From a virus: DNA of 22,626 bases. The position numbers were made by a program, and so were the translations under genes. The DNA lies in the IMG/VR virus record IMGVR_UViG_3300032073_002442, positions 1 to 22,626 of that record; one strand, given 5' to 3'. The notes under the pieces are model-generated. The model did no database searches. It worked only from the letters and a program-made list of their open reading frames with translations, and was not told where the DNA came from. Position 1 is the stretch's first letter. The number at the start of each line of letters is the position of its first letter. Below, piece after piece: positions 20,484-22,626 of the stretch.

Positions 20484-21210
20484 TTGAATCAATCATTCTA
20501 ATAAGTTGGCCACCAAGATCTAACGGATGCCATAATGCTGTACGAGCATTGACATGATGTTTATCGTGGAAACCTTCACCTAATGTTATAATGCCTACCC
20601 ATGTATCACTATTTGCCTTCTTACCTCTATGAGAATATGTGAATACTAGTGAACCTATAAGTTTAGCAAAGCCTGCTGGAACTAACCAGGCATATATTAG
20701 TAACATAGGATTTATACTAAATAATATAGCTGCATATACTATTATAACATGCCAATAATATTTAACTTGCATTCTGTGTAGGTTGTCTTTTAATAAATCT
20801 CTGACAAGTTTAAAGTCTATATCAATAAGAACTTGTCCTGCGTATGCCATTAACCAACCACGGTAGTGAGGACTATGTGGATCTTTTTCTGTGTCTACAT
20901 ACTTGTGATGTTCTCTATGATTGGCTACCCATGTTATTGCTGGGCCAAACATAGCAATGTGTGCAAAGAATAATAGATAGTATTCAATCCATTTAGGCAT
21001 CTTAAATGCTTTGTGAGAATAATATCTATGATAACCCATTGTTATGCCTAACATAATGCTTATATAGACAAATAAGGATATTGCTATTGTAGATGCCGTC
21101 CAGTCAATTAAAAATAAAGAGAGGATGGCAGTAACCTGAGCGATAAGCTGTCCAGCTAGAAGTGTGATGGGCGCCCAAGACTTATTTTGTTTTAATACTG
21201 CCTTCCTCAT
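20467..21210 (-). CDS. Membrane fatty acid desaturase (delta-9 type)
   Basis: The 247-residue protein has the three His boxes of acyl desaturases: HRYYSH at 61-66, HREHH at 98-102 and HDKHH at 215-219, which bind the di-iron centre. Hydrophobic segments at about 13-35, 39-60, 75-95, 152-171 and 170-192 predict an inner-membrane protein with boxes facing the cytoplasm. GYHRYYSHKAF and TWVANHREHHKY are typical of the stearoyl-CoA/DesC group. It introduces a double bond into an acyl chain, needing O2 and two electrons; ferredoxin is the donor in cyanobacteria, and a ferredoxin gene lies three genes downstream. It is shorter than the usual 270-320 residues. The start overlaps the preceding stop as ATGA. 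Confidence 0.92.
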   Translation of the reverse strand: MRKAVLKQNKSWAPITLLAGQLIAQVTAILSLFLIDWTASTIAISLFVYISIMLGITMGYHRYYSHKAFKMPKWIEYYLLFFAHIAMFGPAITWVANHREHHKYVDTEKDPHSPHYRGWLMAYAGQVLIDIDFKLVRDLLKDNLHRMQVKYYWHVIIVYAAILFSINPMLLIYAWLVPAGFAKLIGSLVFTYSHRGKKANSDTWVGIITLGEGFHDKHHVNARTALWHPLDLGGQLIRMIDSNAKIQ

Positions 21211-21512
21211 TGATCTTTCCGTGTTGTTCTAAATCTACGAACAGATCCATTGTAAAATAGCATTTTGTACCATGGTGTGTCCCTTCTCATTCTCGGAAGT
21301 GTATATTCAAGTTGCTCTCCCTCAGGTGAGATCCAGATTACATGATACCCTGCCCATCGTTTGGAAGGATACCACTTAGCACGACCGCCTTTTGTTATTA
21401 GTTTTTCTAATGTCCAAAAATAACAGTTGTTCTTTTTAGTAAAGAGGCGAACGGGCCAAGACCAAAAAAATATCACCATAAGAAAGAAGGTTAACGCTAT
21501 TCTGCCTTTCAC
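21207..21512 (-). CDS. Small membrane-anchored conserved phage protein (101 aa)
   Basis: The 101-residue protein has an N-terminal membrane segment at about 6-20 (ALTFFLMVIFFWSWP) and then a basic soluble domain with KNNCYFWTLEKLITKGGRAK and WYPSKRWAGYHVIW, ending in Arg-rich VRRFRTTRKD. It resembles hypothetical proteins of T4-like cyanophages with the same FTKKNNCYFW and RWAGYH elements; function unknown. The start is GTG at 21512, with AGGAA 6 bases upstream, and a late promoter lies at 21541-21534. It is the first gene of the sixteen-gene overlapping array and precedes a membrane desaturase, so a membrane-linked role for this end of the array is possible. Confidence 0.82.
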   Translation of the reverse strand: MKGRIALTFFLMVIFFWSWPVRLFTKKNNCYFWTLEKLITKGGRAKWYPSKRWAGYHVIWISPEGEQLEYTLPRMRRDTPWYKMLFYNGSVRRFRTTRKDQ

Positions 21513-21533
21513 TCTCTGTTCCTATTACTAAGA

Positions 21534-21541
21534 TATTTATA
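21534..21541 (-). promoter_or_regulatory. T4-type late promoter leading the sixteen-gene array
   Basis: Exact TATAAATA on the minus strand (21541-21534), 21 bases before the GTG at 21512, with AGGAA between them. It is the only exact late promoter noticed by eye upstream of the array on this strand; none was seen within 21512-6891. Confidence 0.68.
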
Positions 21542-21570
21542 AGTGCTGTTTAGAGTAGCCCTTAATATCC

Positions 21571-21583
21571 ATCACATAGTGAT
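21571..21583. repeat. Short inverted repeat in the divergent intergenic region
   Basis: ATCAC (21571-21575), ATA, GTGAT (21579-21583): a 13-base palindrome in the 210-base gap between divergent genes. It lies between the two late promoters and could be a protein-binding site; a 5-base arm is easily met by chance. Nothing else coding was found in the gap. Confidence 0.25.
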
Positions 21584-21639
21584 TTATAAGGCCAGGTGCT
21601 TATATGTGTGTTATATTGGTATTATAAAGGACCAGATCT

Positions 21640-21647
21640 TATAAATA
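21640..21647 (+). promoter_or_regulatory. T4-type late promoter for the Asn/Thr-repeat gene
   Basis: Exact TATAAATA on the plus strand in CTTATAAATAAG, 75 bases before the ATG at 21723. With the minus-strand copy at 21541-21534 it makes this gap a divergent late-promoter region. Confidence 0.65.
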
Positions 21648-21722
21648 AGTAGGAACACTAACCGAGGTTATGATTAAATTATTTTTTGTTTTGAGTTGAC
21701 ATTTATTTGAGGAAAAACATCA

Positions 21723-22626
21723 ATGAACAAAAAATATATGGCTCTATTTGTTATGTTTGGAGCTTTAGGCTTATCGACTCCTGCACATGCAGATCAAACA
21801 GGTAACTGTACACAAGGCACAGAGTTTTGTGAATCTGTAAGTACCACGACTACAACCACAGGAACGAATACGAACACAAATACGAATACCAACACGAACA
21901 CGAACACGAATACGAACACTTCGACGAACACCAACACTTCAACGAATACGAACACCAACGCAAATACGAATGTGAACACGAACACTTCTACAGCGACGAA
22001 TACGAATACGAACAACAATACGAACACCAATAACAACACCACGGTTTACACAGGTACTTCAACGAATACTAATAATAACAATAACACCACGAATTACACA
22101 GGTACTTCAACCAATACCAATAATAATACGAATAACAACACCACGAATTATACTGGTAATTCAACGAATACTAACAACAACACGAATACCAATAATAGCA
22201 CGGTAAATAGTACTGCTAATAATACGAACACAAATAATTCAACTGTTAATCAAACTGTTAATAGTAATTCTAATAATACGAACACTAATAATAACAATAA
22301 TAATTCAACATCTAATAACACGAATGTTAATAAGAACGAAAGTACAAGTGATTCTAATGTTACAACAAATAACACGAACAAGAATGAGAACAATAATAGA
22401 AATGAAAATATTAACAAGACAGATCAAACTATTAAACAAGAGATTAAAAGCCCTCCTCCTAGTGCCATAGCACCTAGTATTGGAGCCAGTTTCTCACAGG
22501 ATCTATGTACCACAGGTGTTAGTGGAGCAGTACAAACACAATTATTTGGTGTAGCAGCTGGTAAGTCTGTTAGAGATGAAAACTGTGAAAGGATTAAACT
22601 TTCTAAAACTGTATATGATATGGGAA
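21723..22626 (+). CDS. Secreted Asn/Thr-repeat protein, 3' end beyond the window
   Basis: The only plus-strand gene runs open from ATG at 21723 (GAGGA about 9 bases upstream) to the window end, 301 codons. MNKKYMALFVMFGALGLSTP is a signal peptide, likely cut after AHA at residue 23. After a short Cys-containing segment comes a stretch of almost only Asn and Thr with some Ser, from about residue 40 to 200, then a charged Asn/Lys/Glu-rich part and a conserved-looking domain (SPPPSAIAPSIGASF, DLCTTGVSGAVQTQLFG, SVRDENCERIKLSKTVYDMG). Similar secreted or virion-linked proteins occur in marine T4-like phages, function unknown. The repeat is probably disordered or a fibrous spacer. A late promoter upstream suggests late expression. 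Confidence 0.85.
   Translation, partial: MNKKYMALFVMFGALGLSTPAHADQTGNCTQGTEFCESVSTTTTTTGTNTNTNTNTNTNTNTNTNTSTNTNTSTNTNTNANTNVNTNTSTATNTNTNNNTNTNNNTTVYTGTSTNTNNNNNTTNYTGTSTNTNNNTNNNTTNYTGNSTNTNNNTNTNNSTVNSTANNTNTNNSTVNQTVNSNSNNTNTNNNNNNSTSNNTNVNKNESTSDSNVTTNNTNKNENNNRNENINKTDQTIKQEIKSPPPSAIAPSIGASFSQDLCTTGVSGAVQTQLFGVAAGKSVRDENCERIKLSKTVYDMG
21843..22010 (+). repeat. Six-base-period low-complexity repeat (Thr-Asn codons)
   Basis: Near-perfect tandem runs of ACGAAY and ACRAAY hexamers encode (Thr-Asn)n, with occasional ACTTC or GCG codons giving Ser and Ala. The codons are not identical between units (AAT/AAC, ACG/ACC/ACA), showing some age. Such arrays expand and contract by slippage. The antisense strand is open through it but encodes only Val/Phe runs. 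Confidence 0.85.
22035..22178 (+). repeat. Three-copy imperfect repeat encoding TT-x-YTG-x-STNTN
   Basis: The block beginning AACACCAC occurs at about 22035, 22083 and 22137, spaced 48 and 54 bases. Each copy encodes a unit such as TTVYTGTSTNTN or TTNYTGTSTNTN. It is the one regular feature with aromatic residues within the Asn/Thr region. Confidence 0.7.

Noticed and set aside
21794-22042. Antisense ORF of Val/Phe/Leu runs opposite the Asn/Thr repeat
   Set aside because: It is the mirror of the six-base repeat, lacks any start signal, and would encode an implausible VFVFVF protein.

Overview
This looks like part of an AT-rich tailed-phage genome of the marine T4-like myovirus type, the group that includes cyanophages and SAR11 (pelagi)phages. 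The grounds are: a T4 gp33-like late-transcription coactivator together with several copies of the T4-type late promoter TATAAATA; a PhoH ATPase; a PD-(D/E)XK exonuclease; a SleB-type cell-wall hydrolase; and many very small tightly packed genes. The host cannot be read from the sequence; a marine alphaproteobacterium or cyanobacterium is an inference. No tRNA, rRNA, CRISPR array, insertion sequence or integrase was seen.

Layout, in the direction of transcription (nearly everything is on the minus strand, so from high to low coordinates). (1) 21723 to the end, plus strand: the start of a secreted Asn/Thr-repeat protein, divergent from the rest and preceded by its own late promoter. (2) 21512 down to 6882: sixteen genes in which every neighbouring pair overlaps, by 1 to 31 bases: small membrane protein, fatty acid desaturase, AspH-like 2-oxoglutarate/Fe(II) hydroxylase, GNAT acetyltransferase, 7Fe-type ferredoxin, methyltransferase-like protein, five radical SAM proteins in a row, a second 2-oxoglutarate/Fe(II) oxygenase-like protein, an unknown 377-residue protein, a Rossmann/SDR-like protein, a carbamoyltransferase and an SGNH hydrolase-like protein. 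A late promoter precedes the first gene and I saw no exact late promoter inside the array. (3) 6877 to 3614: a replication/metabolism block with two conserved small phage proteins, PhoH, a SpoT-type HD hydrolase, three small proteins and the exonuclease. (4) 3552 to 1816: two lipoproteins, a pair of tiny overlapping membrane proteins, a terminator, a 44-residue basic protein and the cell-wall hydrolase; this could be a lysis region. (5) 1788 to 1: a nucleotide-sugar epimerase/dehydratase, gp33 and a GlcNAc-type glycosyltransferase cut by the window edge.

The most unusual part is region 2. It reads as one translationally coupled pathway: a ferredoxin that could supply electrons to five iron-sulphur radical SAM enzymes and to the desaturase, followed by oxygenases, a carbamoyltransferase and other group-transfer enzymes. 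The product is unknown; candidates are a modified peptide or protein, a modified surface glycan or lipid, or modified phage DNA.

A second theme is promoter layout. Sigma70-like promoters (TTGAC-type -35, exactly 17 bases, TATAAT or CATAAT) lie so close to the epimerase and HD-hydrolase start codons (6 bases from the -10 box to ATG in both) that the mRNAs should be leaderless. One late promoter has similar geometry. All motif, domain and homology statements come from reading the sequence; no database search was run.
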